A stretch of DNA of 64,000 nucleotides from RBG-16-34-14 sp963798865 (GTDB lineage Bacteria > Bacteroidota > Ignavibacteria > Ignavibacteriales > Ignavibacteriaceae), in assembly GCA_963798865.1 (NCBI GenBank), contig CAWCVZ010000009.1, positions 620,001 through 684,000 of the forward strand, given 5' to 3'. The notes below the pieces were generated by a model. It was given only the letters and a program-made list of their open reading frames with translations. It was not told the DNA's origin and searched no databases. Every line of letters begins with the position of its first letter. The first letter of the stretch is position 1. The translations under genes were made by a program, and so were the position numbers. Below, one piece after another: positions 26,100-34,552 of the stretch.

Positions 26100-29000
26100 A
26101 TGGAACGTAAAAAGGTAACAATTGATGGAAATGAAGCTGCTGCTTATGTAGCATTTAACACTAATGAAGTAATCGCAATTTATCCGATTACACCATCTTC
26201 CAATATGGGAGAATGGTGCGATGCCTGGTCAGCTGAGGGAAAGAAAAATATCTGGGGATTGATTCCGAGTGTAAGTGAACTTCAGAGTGAAGGAGGGGCT
26301 TCCGGCGCAATACACGGTGCATTACAAACCGGAGCGTTAGCCACAACATTTACAGCTTCCCAAGGATTGCTTTTAATGATTCCAAATATGTTTAAGATTG
26401 CAGGAGAATTAACTTCTACCGTTTTTCATGTTTCCGCAAGATCAATTGCCGCACAGGCGCTTTCAATCTTTGGTGATCATAGTGATGTAATGGCTACCCG
26501 CTCAACAGGGTTTGCATTGCTATCTTCCAATTCTGTGCAAGAGGTTATGGACTTTGCTTTAATTGCACAGGCATCAACTCTTGAATCACGAATTCCTTTT
26601 CTCCATTTCTTTGACGGCTTCAGAACTTCTCACGAGGTTATGAAAATAGAACAATTGAACAGCGACGATATTAAAGCTATGATAAACGATAAGCTTGTAA
26701 TTGAACATAGAGAAAGAGCATTAAGCCCGGATCATCCTGTTATGAGAGGTACTGCTCAGAATCCTGATGTTTATTTCCAGGGAAGAGAAACAGTAAATCC
26801 TTTTTATTTAAAATGTCCGGACATAGTTCAAAAGCAAATGGATAAATTTGCAAAGCTGACCGGAAGGCAATACAGCCTGTTTGATTATGTCGGCGCACCG
26901 GACGCAGAAAGAATTGTAATAATTATGGGGTCAGGTGCTGAAGCAGTTGAAGAAACAGTAAATTATCTTGTAAGTAAAGAAGAAAAAGTTGGTGTGCTTA
27001 AAGTTAGATTGTACAGACCTTTTTCTATTGATCATTTCATTAACAAACTTCCGGCTTCTACGAAAGTTATTTCTGTTCTTGACAGAACCAAAGAACCAGG
27101 TTCTTCCGGTGAACCTCTTTATCTCGATGTTGTAAATGCAATCTCAGAAAAATTTGGAAATGGCGAATTACCATTTGCTTATCCTAAAATTGTCGGCGGA
27201 CGCTATGGTCTTTCTTCAAAAGAATTCACCCCGGCAATGGTTAAATCAGTTTTTGATGATATGTCCAAAGGACTCAATACGAAGAAAAATGAAAAGCCTA
27301 AAAATCATTTTACAATAGGTATTATTGATGATGTAACTAACACAAGCCTGGATTTTGATCCTTTGTTTTCTGTTGAACCCGATGAAACATTCAGAGGCAA
27401 GTTTTATGGATTAGGTGCCGATGGAACTGTTGGTGCAAATAAAAATTCCATAAAAATAATTGGCGAGAGTACAGATTATTTTGCGCAAGGTTATTTTGTT
27501 TATGATTCAAAAAAATCAGGCTCCACTACCACTTCACATTTAAGATTCGGACCTAAAGAAATTAAATCAACTTATCTGATTAATAAGGCAAACTTTATTG
27601 CATGCCATCAGCAGGTTTTTTTAGAAAAGATGGATATGCTTGAAGATGCAATTGAAGGAGCAACTTTTCTTTTGAATACCAAAGTTTCAAAGGAAAATGT
27701 ATGGGATTCTTTACCGGAAAAAGTTCAGAAAGATCTAATTGAAAAGAAAATGAAATTCTTTATTATAGATGCATATAAGGTTGCAGATGAAACCGGAATG
27801 GGTGCAAGGGTTAATACCATAATGCAAACCTGCTTCTTTGCAATTTCAAAGATCTTTCCTAAAGATGAAGCAATATTAATGATTAAAAATTCCATAAAAA
27901 AAACCTATGGAGCTAAAGGCGATAAAATTGTTGAAATGAATTTCAATGCAGTTGATAAAACAATTGAAAATCTTTTTGAAGTTGAAGTACCGCAAAAATT
28001 ATCAAGTAAAATACAATTACAACCGGCAGTTGCAGGCAACGCCCCTCAATTTGTTAATGAAGTTACTGCAAAAATTATTGCGGGATTTGGTGATAATATT
28101 CCTGTTAGTAAAATGCCGATTGATGGAACATATCCCCTTGGAACAGCAAAATGGGAAAAAAGAAATATTGCACTTGAAGTTCCTGTTTGGGATAAAGAGA
28201 TATGTATTCAGTGTAACAAATGCGTTATAGTTTGTCCTCATGCTACTATAAGAGCAAAAGTATTTGAAGAAAAAGATATTGCTAATGCACCTGAAACATT
28301 TAAATCCACAAAATTCAAAGCGAAAGATTATGGAGATGATCTTCTCTATTCATTGCAGGTTGCAGTGGAAGATTGTACAGGCTGCGGTTTATGTGTTGAT
28401 GTTTGCCCGGTAAAGAATAAAAAAGAAACAAGGTTAAAAGCAATAAATATGATTGAGCAGGTTCCATTGCGTGAAAAGGAAAGAGCAAACTGGGATTTCT
28501 TCCTCACTTTACCCGATCTGGACAGAACAAAAGTCAATGTTTCAAAAATTAAAGATTCTCAATTTCTCGAACCTTTATTTGAATTCTCAGGTGCATGTTC
28601 CGGATGCGGAGAAACACCTTATGTAAAACTTGTCAGCCAGCTTTTTGGTGACAGAACTATAGTTGCAAATGCAACCGGATGCTCTTCAATCTATGGCGGT
28701 AATTTACCAACCACTCCATGGTCTACAAATAAAGATGGTAGAGGTCCTGCCTGGTCTAATTCTTTGTTTGAAGATAATGCGGAGTTCGGTTTTGGTTTCA
28801 GGCTTGCAATTGATAAGCATAATATGCAGGCAAAAATTCTTCTTGAAAAATACAAAAATGATTTAGGAATAGAACTGGTTGAAAGTTTAATCAACGCTAA
28901 GCAGAATGATGAAACAGGAATTTATGAGCAAAGAGAAAGAGTGGCTCAGTTAAAATTAAGACTTAACCAATTCATAAGTAATGGTTATGGCGAAGATGCA

Positions 29001-29729
29001 AAAAATGATTTTAATCATCTCTTAAGTCTTGCTGATTATCTTGTTAAAAAATCTGTATGGATAATGGGCGGTGACGGCTGGGCTTATGATATAGGTTATG
29101 GCGGACTTGATCATGTTCTTGCTTCAGGTAAAAATGTAAACATCCTTGTTCTTGATACTGAAGTGTATTCAAATACTGGTGGTCAGATGTCCAAAGCAAC
29201 TCCTCGCGGTGCAGTTGCAAAATTTGCAGCAGCAGGAAAACCGATGGCAAAGAAAGATCTTGGTTTAATGGCTATGGCTTACGGAAATGTTTACGTAGCC
29301 AAAGTTGCAATGGGTTCGAATGATGCACACACTGTAAAAGCATTCCTTGAGGCAGAAGCTTATGATGGACCTTCTCTCATAATTGCATACAGCCATTGTA
29401 TCGCTCATGGAATTGATATGGGAACCGGAATGAGAAATCAGAAAGCCGCTGTTGATACGGGATACTGGCAATTGTACAGGTATAATCCCGACCTTGCCGT
29501 AAAAGGCGAGAACCCGTTTAAGCTCGATTCTAAAGGGTTGAAAATGCCTTTTAAAGATTATGCATATATGGAAACCAGATATAAGATGCTGACTAAAACT
29601 CATCCGGATCTTGCTAAAAAATTAATGGCAGAAGCCCAGAATGATGTAAATGAAAGATGGAAAATGTATGAGCAGCTTGCTTCATCCGGTGATGTAAAAA
29701 CTGATTCTGCAACTGATAAAAAAGAATAA
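26100..29729 (+). CDS. nifJ: Pyruvate:ferredoxin (flavodoxin) oxidoreductase
   Basis: A single-chain 1209-residue PFOR that interconverts pyruvate with acetyl-CoA and CO2, using ferredoxin or flavodoxin. Domain I opens with IDGNEAAAYVAFNTNEVIAIYP and contains the ITPSSNMGEW substrate loop. The ferredoxin domain near residues 695-770 carries CIQCNKCVIVCPH and CTGCGLCVDVCP. The proximal cluster begins with CSGCGETPYVKL near residue 825. TPP and Mg are bound by GGDGWAYDIGYGGLDH and the following NTGGQMSKATPRGA. The order and length match known homodimeric enzymes. It sits in front of a peroxiredoxin and a DHOD-like gene with an 18-base gap, and may supply acetyl-CoA in either direction. Confidence 0.96.
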   Translation: MERKKVTIDGNEAAAYVAFNTNEVIAIYPITPSSNMGEWCDAWSAEGKKNIWGLIPSVSELQSEGGASGAIHGALQTGALATTFTASQGLLLMIPNMFKIAGELTSTVFHVSARSIAAQALSIFGDHSDVMATRSTGFALLSSNSVQEVMDFALIAQASTLESRIPFLHFFDGFRTSHEVMKIEQLNSDDIKAMINDKLVIEHRERALSPDHPVMRGTAQNPDVYFQGRETVNPFYLKCPDIVQKQMDKFAKLTGRQYSLFDYVGAPDAERIVIIMGSGAEAVEETVNYLVSKEEKVGVLKVRLYRPFSIDHFINKLPASTKVISVLDRTKEPGSSGEPLYLDVVNAISEKFGNGELPFAYPKIVGGRYGLSSKEFTPAMVKSVFDDMSKGLNTKKNEKPKNHFTIGIIDDVTNTSLDFDPLFSVEPDETFRGKFYGLGADGTVGANKNSIKIIGESTDYFAQGYFVYDSKKSGSTTTSHLRFGPKEIKSTYLINKANFIACHQQVFLEKMDMLEDAIEGATFLLNTKVSKENVWDSLPEKVQKDLIEKKMKFFIIDAYKVADETGMGARVNTIMQTCFFAISKIFPKDEAILMIKNSIKKTYGAKGDKIVEMNFNAVDKTIENLFEVEVPQKLSSKIQLQPAVAGNAPQFVNEVTAKIIAGFGDNIPVSKMPIDGTYPLGTAKWEKRNIALEVPVWDKEICIQCNKCVIVCPHATIRAKVFEEKDIANAPETFKSTKFKAKDYGDDLLYSLQVAVEDCTGCGLCVDVCPVKNKKETRLKAINMIEQVPLREKERANWDFFLTLPDLDRTKVNVSKIKDSQFLEPLFEFSGACSGCGETPYVKLVSQLFGDRTIVANATGCSSIYGGNLPTTPWSTNKDGRGPAWSNSLFEDNAEFGFGFRLAIDKHNMQAKILLEKYKNDLGIELVESLINAKQNDETGIYEQRERVAQLKLRLNQFISNGYGEDAKNDFNHLLSLADYLVKKSVWIMGGDGWAYDIGYGGLDHVLASGKNVNILVLDTEVYSNTGGQMSKATPRGAVAKFAAAGKPMAKKDLGLMAMAYGNVYVAKVAMGSNDAHTVKAFLEAEAYDGPSLIIAYSHCIAHGIDMGTGMRNQKAAVDTGYWQLYRYNPDLAVKGENPFKLDSKGLKMPFKDYAYMETRYKMLTKTHPDLAKKLMAEAQNDVNERWKMYEQLASSGDVKTDSATDKKE

Positions 29730-29747
29730 TTAAAAAGGAGAAATAAA

Positions 29748-30395
29748 ATGTCAGACCAAAGATTACCTTTAATTGGTGATAAGTTTCCTGATATTAAGGT
29801 TCAGACAACAAGGGGTGTGCTTAATATTCCCGGTGACTTTAAAGACAAATGGATTGTCTTCTTTAGTCATCCGGCTGATTTTACTCCTGTTTGCACCACA
29901 GAATTTGTTGCCTTCGCAAAAAAGAATTCAGAATTCAAAAAGCTTAACGCTGAACTAATTGGTCTTTCAATAGATCAGATCTTTTCTCACATAAAATGGG
30001 TTGAGTGGATCAAGAACAATCTTGGAATAGAAATTCCTTTCCCTGTTGTTGCTGATCATGCAGGAATTGTTTCCAACCAGCTTGGAATGGTTCATCCGCG
30101 TAAAGAAACAACAACAGTAAGAGCAGTTTTTATTGTTGATCCAAAAGGATTCATCAGGTTGATAATTTATTATCCCCAGGAAATAGGCAGACAGGTTGAT
30201 GAAATATTGAGAGCATTAAAAGCTTTACAGGTATCGGATAAAAATAAAGTTGCAATGCCGGAGAACTGGCCAAACAATGAGCTTATCGGATCAAAAGTAA
30301 TTAATCCTCCGCCAAAAGATGTTATAGCTGCCGAAGAACGTTTAAAGAAAGAAAAAGGCTATGACTGGTGGTTTACTTATAAAGATTTAAATTAA
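29748..30395 (+). CDS. 1-Cys peroxiredoxin (Prx6 family)
   Basis: A 215-residue peroxiredoxin that reduces peroxides. The peroxidatic Cys lies in SHPADFTPVCTTEFVAF near residue 48, with the conserved Thr and Pro. The C-terminal dimerisation extension with MPENWPNNELIGSKVINPPP is typical of the Prx6 group. The length matches. AAAAGGAG precedes the ATG at good distance. Its position directly after PFOR, an oxygen-sensitive enzyme, suggests protection of that enzyme; this is inference from gene order. Confidence 0.92.
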   Translation: MSDQRLPLIGDKFPDIKVQTTRGVLNIPGDFKDKWIVFFSHPADFTPVCTTEFVAFAKKNSEFKKLNAELIGLSIDQIFSHIKWVEWIKNNLGIEIPFPVVADHAGIVSNQLGMVHPRKETTTVRAVFIVDPKGFIRLIIYYPQEIGRQVDEILRALKALQVSDKNKVAMPENWPNNELIGSKVINPPPKDVIAAEERLKKEKGYDWWFTYKDLN

Positions 30396-30403
30396 AAACA
30401 TTA

Positions 30404-30433
30404 GGAAGCCTCGCAAGGGGAGGAGAGGCTTCC
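30404..30433. other. Hairpin between the peroxiredoxin and DHOD-like genes
   Basis: GGAAGCCTC (30404-30412) pairs exactly with GAGGCTTCC (30425-30433). There is no T-run after it, so it is more likely an mRNA stem affecting stability or partial termination than a full terminator. Confidence 0.45.
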
Positions 30434-30456
30434 GGATTTAAAATAACAGGTGAAAC

Positions 30457-31446
30457 GTGAACATATCAACAAACTATCTCGGTATTGATCTTCAGAATCC
30501 TATTGTTCCTTCAGCAGGTCCACTTTCTGAAGATATTGATAAAATAAAAATGATGGAAGATGCAGGAGCAGCTGCAGTTGTTCTTTATTCTTTATTTGAA
30601 GAACAGATTGAAAATGAATCTCTTGAGCTTCATCACCGTACAATATACAATACGGAAAGTTATGCGGAGGCGCTCAATTATTTTCCCGAACCATTTGATT
30701 TCCGGATGGGACCCGAAGAGTACCTTGAGCATATTAGAAAAGCTAAAGACTCTGTTAATATTCCTGTTATTGCAAGCCTTAATGGAAAATCTATCGGCGG
30801 TTGGACTGATTATGCAAAGAAGATTGAACAGGCTGGGGCGAATGCACTCGAGCTTAACATTTATTTTCTTGCTGCTGATCTTCAAAGGACAGGTGTGGAA
30901 ATAGAAAAAAATTATATTGAGATAGTTAAGGAAGTGAAAAAAAATATTTCCATTCCTATAGCAGTTAAGATGCATCCGTTTTTCAGTTCAGTTGCAAATA
31001 TGGCTTCTGAGCTTGATAAAGCAGGGGCAGACGGCTTGGTTTTATTCAACAGATTTTATCAGCCGGATATTGATCTTGAAACACTTGAAGTTGTTCCAAA
31101 TGTAATACTAAGTTCATCAGGATCAATGAGACTTCCTTTAAGATGGATTGGAATTCTTTATGGGAAGATAAAAGCCGACCTTGCCGCAACAAGCGGTGTT
31201 TATAATGAAAAAGACATAATTAAAATGGTTATGGCAGGTGCCAAAGTAACTCAAATGCTTTCCTGTTTATTGAAATTCGGGATTGGTCATATTGCAGATG
31301 TTCTCACAAAACTCAAATACTGGATGGAAGTAAATGAATATGAATCCTTAGACCAGATGAGAGGTAGCATGAGCTATATGAATGTTGATGATCCATCTAA
31401 GTTTGAGCGCGCAAATTATATGAAGGTACTGCATTCAGTAAAATGA
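30457..31446 (+). CDS. Dihydroorotate dehydrogenase-like protein
   Basis: A 329-residue FMN-binding TIM-barrel protein related to dihydroorotate dehydrogenases and PreA. The opening TNYLGIDLQNPIVPSAGPLS is typical. The active-site region ANALELNIYFLAADL and the FMN phosphate site near LAATSGVYNEKDIIKMVMAGA are clear. It lacks the serine or cysteine motif I would require to call it a true PyrD, and it is not near pyrimidine genes. Such proteins often sit beside PFOR in anaerobes and may use ferredoxin-derived electrons, which is inferred from context. It starts with GTG. Confidence 0.85.
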   Translation: MNISTNYLGIDLQNPIVPSAGPLSEDIDKIKMMEDAGAAAVVLYSLFEEQIENESLELHHRTIYNTESYAEALNYFPEPFDFRMGPEEYLEHIRKAKDSVNIPVIASLNGKSIGGWTDYAKKIEQAGANALELNIYFLAADLQRTGVEIEKNYIEIVKEVKKNISIPIAVKMHPFFSSVANMASELDKAGADGLVLFNRFYQPDIDLETLEVVPNVILSSSGSMRLPLRWIGILYGKIKADLAATSGVYNEKDIIKMVMAGAKVTQMLSCLLKFGIGHIADVLTKLKYWMEVNEYESLDQMRGSMSYMNVDDPSKFERANYMKVLHSVK

Positions 31447-32310
31447 CTTTGTCAGTCTGAGCCTGTCGAAGACCGACATTTCAGGACAAAATCACACTTC
31501 AACCTGCCTGACGGCAGGCAGGCAAGCTCAGTGTGACAATAAAAATTACTTTTGAGACAATCTCATCTTTAAATCCATCGTCATTCTGAGCAACCGCCCT
31601 TGGCGGTGAGGAAAGAATCCCTTAAAATCAAAAAGCCGTGTTAAGTTCAGGTTTCGACAAGCTCAGCCTGACAATTTGAATGTCACCTAAGTTTATCGAA
31701 GTGTGACCTCATCCTTCAACAAGCTTAGGAGGACTGTGAGAGAAAAGAACAAAAAAAATAATCTCTCTGTACTTTTCTTAGCATAAGAAAAGTACCAAAA
31801 GAAGCATGCACTTAAAAATAAATTCTAAAATTATCCTTCGTTCCGCTAAGATAAATAAACTCGTTCCTGTAAACAGGAACTCAAACAGAATTTATCTTTT
31901 TTCGCTTCACTCCGGATAATTTCTTTACGAATTTTTTTTAATGTGCTTAAAATGAAAAATGTTTACCAAAACCGACCTTAAATAAATTGCGTTAAAAAAT
32001 TTATCGGAATGAAGTGTTAAACGAAGAATGTTAGAATGTTAAGAAGAAATATATTTAGTTTTATTTTTTATAAAAAGTTGCTCTTCATTCTTCGTAGCGG
32101 AATGTAGATAAATTTTAGCAATTTATTTGCAGTCTTGATTCTTTGGTTACCTTCTTATCAAGAAGAAAGTAACAACAAAGGTTCTTGAACTTTTGGAGGA
32201 TTTTTTCCTGAGTTTATCAAAGGATTCTTTCAAGTTTACCCGCCTCTGGCGGGAGAAAAGAAAGAAGAATATACTTGCCAATTATAAAATTTTATTTTTT
32301 CTCTTAATAA
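31447..32310. repeat. Cluster of dispersed intergenic repeats and hairpins
   Basis: No gene is supported in 31447-32685. The first part has several copies of the motif CTGAGC/TGTCGAAG in both orientations (near 31455, 31585 and 31655-31720), joined to small hairpins such as ACCGCC-CTT-GGCGGT. The middle has a long imperfect inverted repeat (31827-31922) around GTTCCTG-TAAA-CAGGAAC, and a second one with arms at 31984-32030 and 32086-32124. The pattern matches common non-coding repeat elements of Bacteroidota-like genomes. From 32310 to 32685 the DNA is AT-rich and shows nothing else I can support. Confidence 0.6.
31769..31795. repeat. Perfect 12-bp hairpin
   Basis: GTACTTTTCTTA is followed by GCA and the exact inverted complement TAAGAAAAGTAC. 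A related but imperfect version lies at 32147-32174 (GTTACCTTCTT against AAGAAGAAAGTAAC). It is part of the repeat cluster between the DHOD-like gene and the DUF4440 lipoprotein. Confidence 0.7.
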
Positions 32311-32685
32311 AAGATTTAATTTGAAATAAGATAAAAATTTGCTGAAATTAAGACCGGTTTTAAGAGGGCATATTTAAATGGAAGAAAATGGGTTAGTCGC
32401 AGTAAGCAAATCAACAGAATATTTATATCAGGATAATATATATCATCATAAAAAACAGGATCTGTTTTATACGGGTTTATTTTAAAGATTTATATAAATA
32501 CCAGGATAAACAAAATCCGGGATTTTAAAAATAGAGTATCAGCAATTCCGGTTAAGTATTAGTTATACCGTTAATTAAAGAGGAAGGAATTGGAAAATAA
32601 AAAGTATTTTGAATGAGATTAAAAAATTTAAATATATGTTATTCATTTTTTTTTCAAAAAAGTAAATGTAAAAAGGAGATATGCT

Positions 32686-33165
32686 ATGCGCTATTTATTA
32701 CTTCTAATTTTAAGTTTATGCTTGATGAGTTGCAACCAACAAAATAATAGTAATGTGGATGAAAATCTGGAAGAGACTTCGGTTGATGTGGACTCACTTA
32801 ATGCAGAGTTTGTCGGAGGATGGAACCAAAAGGATTCTGCGGCAATAATTAATACTATCGCAGAGGACGCAATCGTTATGAATGACTCATTAATCCACAA
32901 AGGGAAAAATGAGATAGCAAAAAACTGGATAAGCGGCGGTGTAAAAGTATTAAGCAATATTAGAACTCATTCTTTAATAAGTGATGCTGGAGGAAAACTA
33001 GCCTATGATGGGGGCACTTACACTCTAGACCTCAACCCACCGGGCGGCCCTTTGTTAAAAGAACGGGGGATTTATAGTCTTATATGGAATAAAAGAAATG
33101 ACGGGAATTGGAAACTAAAACTTATCCATATTGAAGATGTAACACGGCTTCCGGATATAAAATAA
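32686..33165 (+). CDS. DUF4440/SnoaL-like lipoprotein
   Basis: A 159-residue lipoprotein. The signal peptide ends in a lipobox (LMSC) with the lipid-bearing Cys at residue 16, followed by an acidic linker. Residues ~36-155 match the NTF2-like/ketosteroid-isomerase fold of DUF4440: DSLNAEFVGGWNQKDSAAI, then AEDAIVMNDSLIHKGKNEI, and a C-terminal strand WKLKLIHIEDV. Function is not known; family members bind small hydrophobic ligands or act as domains with no enzymatic role. AAAAGGAGAT precedes the ATG. It stands in a gene-poor, repeat-rich region. Confidence 0.8.
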   Translation: MRYLLLLILSLCLMSCNQQNNSNVDENLEETSVDVDSLNAEFVGGWNQKDSAAIINTIAEDAIVMNDSLIHKGKNEIAKNWISGGVKVLSNIRTHSLISDAGGKLAYDGGTYTLDLNPPGGPLLKERGIYSLIWNKRNDGNWKLKLIHIEDVTRLPDIK

Positions 33166-33289
33166 TTAGCAAGAATGTAAGTGATAAAATAATTGAAACA
33201 TTATTAAATGCTTCAACTTCTTTAGTTAAAAAGAGTACATTTGTGGGATTAGGAATAGCTTTTGATTTTTATCAGTAAGATTAAAAAAG

Positions 33290-33560
33290 GGAAATTATAT
33301 TTAAAAAACGGCATAACAAGCCAATCAAGCGGACGCCGTTTTCGCATTTGGCATTTTATTAATTTTTGAGTTAGCCGTTCCCCGCCATAGGGGGCAGGCC
33401 GTTTCGGCTAACTTGTTAAAGGTTGTTCTATTAAATAACATTGTTGCAAACTGCACTTGCAAGGAAAGTTTAAGTGCAGTTTGCAAAATCTTTGGCTTTG
33501 TCTTTTTAATCTGCATTGCTGTTCTTGGCGGCGGGTTATCGGCAACGTCGTTAGCCCCAA
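33290..33560. repeat. Palindrome-rich, attC-like element
   Basis: The 401-base gap 33166-33566 begins with a short reading-frame remnant without start (to the stop at 33276-33278), then this element. TAACAAG (33314-33320) pairs with CTTGTTA (33412-33418). GTTAGCCG (33370-33377) pairs exactly with CGGCTAAC (33405-33412), with a CCCC...GGGG core. TTGCAAACTGCACTT (33444-33458) pairs exactly with AAGTGCAGTTTGCAA (33472-33486), a 15-bp stem. The element closes with CGTTAGCCCC just before the next ATG. The layout recalls integron attC sites or Bacteroidota cassette repeats. No integrase is in the window. Confidence 0.5.
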
Positions 33561-33566
33561 ATTATT

Positions 33567-34327
33567 ATGAATGAATTATTTACTATAACTGGTTCGATTG
33601 CATCAATAGGTAGTATACCTTTAGCCATTTATCTTTTTATTAAATTACGAGAATCGCGCTTTGACAAAATCAAAAGGGAAATTGTAAGAATTTTATCCTA
33701 TCAAATCGGTGAAAATCGTGATCTACGTATTTTTGAAATAGAAACTGTTATAAATTCAAAAATTAGAGAAAATAGAATAAAACCTAATAGTATTTCTATT
33801 TCAAGAAGTTATTGAAGATTTAGTTTCCGAAACAATTTCAAGTCCATTACTTGATACAAGCAGAAAGGAATTAATTCTTAGAAAATTTTAAAGGGCTTTA
33901 TTATAAAAGTGAATTATTTGATGTTATCGATAAAATTGAACCAAGAATTAAAACTATAGGAATTGAAACAAGAGAAGAAGAAATTAAGTTGAGAATAAAA
34001 GAAATCGAGAATAGTTTAAATAATTGGACATCAAAAAGAAGTTCCTTACAAAAAGAATATGATACATTAAAAACTAAACAAGGTTATATGTATGAAAGAT
34101 TCTCAACTATTTTCGGTTTGCTTGCTGTTATTATTACAATTCTGTTTTCTTTAATGACAATGATTGGTGAAGAAAAAATAAGTGACTTCTTTTCACCTAT
34201 TGATAAATTTACAGAAAGTAACAAATTTTTATTGAATTTAATATTAGGAATATTCGCAAGTTTTGTTTCAATTTCTGTTGCAGTTTATTTTAGAAAAATT
34301 TCAAACCGTTATAAAAAATTCAAGTAA
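33567..34327 (+). pseudogene. Broken gene for a membrane protein of unknown function
   Basis: The coding signal runs through three frames. Frame one starts at 33567 (MNELFTITGSIASIGSI, a hydrophobic segment) and ends at a stop at 33813-33815. The second frame takes over near 33805 (EVIEDLVSETISSPLL) until a stop at 33889. The third continues from ~33884 (NFKGLYYKSELFDVIDK) through a coiled-coil (residues EEEIKLRIKEIENSL) and two hydrophobic helices to 34327. Both shifts are +1. The joined protein would be ~250 residues with one N-terminal and two C-terminal membrane segments. I do not recognise the family. It starts right after the attC-like element, as cassette genes do. It may be decayed, or the shifts may be sequence errors. 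Confidence 0.6.
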
Positions 34328-34365
34328 ACAAAGGTAGCTAACCTCTTTAATAAGTAAAACCAACC

Positions 34366-34482
34366 TTAAACTTTTTGCTGCCTTCTCGTAAAAAACCCTT
34401 CTACTCTTAAAATACCAACAGCCATTAGTAAAAAGCTAATTGCCGCTTTTGAAAATACCTTTGCCGTTAGTAAATCACTCAT
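34366..34482 (-). CDS. Possible small hydrophobic protein
   Basis: A 38-residue reading frame on the minus strand with AAGGATAGGTGA upstream of its ATG. The peptide has a hydrophobic middle (AAISFLLMAVGIL) and a basic tail (FFTRRQQKV). The size makes it uncertain. It lies in the 225-base gap between the broken cassette gene and the histidine kinase and has no partner. Confidence 0.3.
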   Translation of the reverse strand: MSDLLTAKVFSKAAISFLLMAVGILRVEGFFTRRQQKV

Positions 34483-34552
34483 TTCACCTATCCTTAATTT
34501 TTAATAATTTTTGTTAGTCAATAATGATTATTAGTTAAAACAAAAATTATTT

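Noticed and set aside
32378..32485. 35-codon frame between the repeat cluster and the DUF4440 lipoprotein
   Set aside because: No ribosome binding site, no recognisable features, and AT-rich repeat context.
33171..33278. Reading frame ending LVKKSTFVGLGIAFDFYQ after the DUF4440 gene
   Set aside because: It looks like a protein tail but has no start codon and overlaps the preceding gene end; at most a gene remnant.
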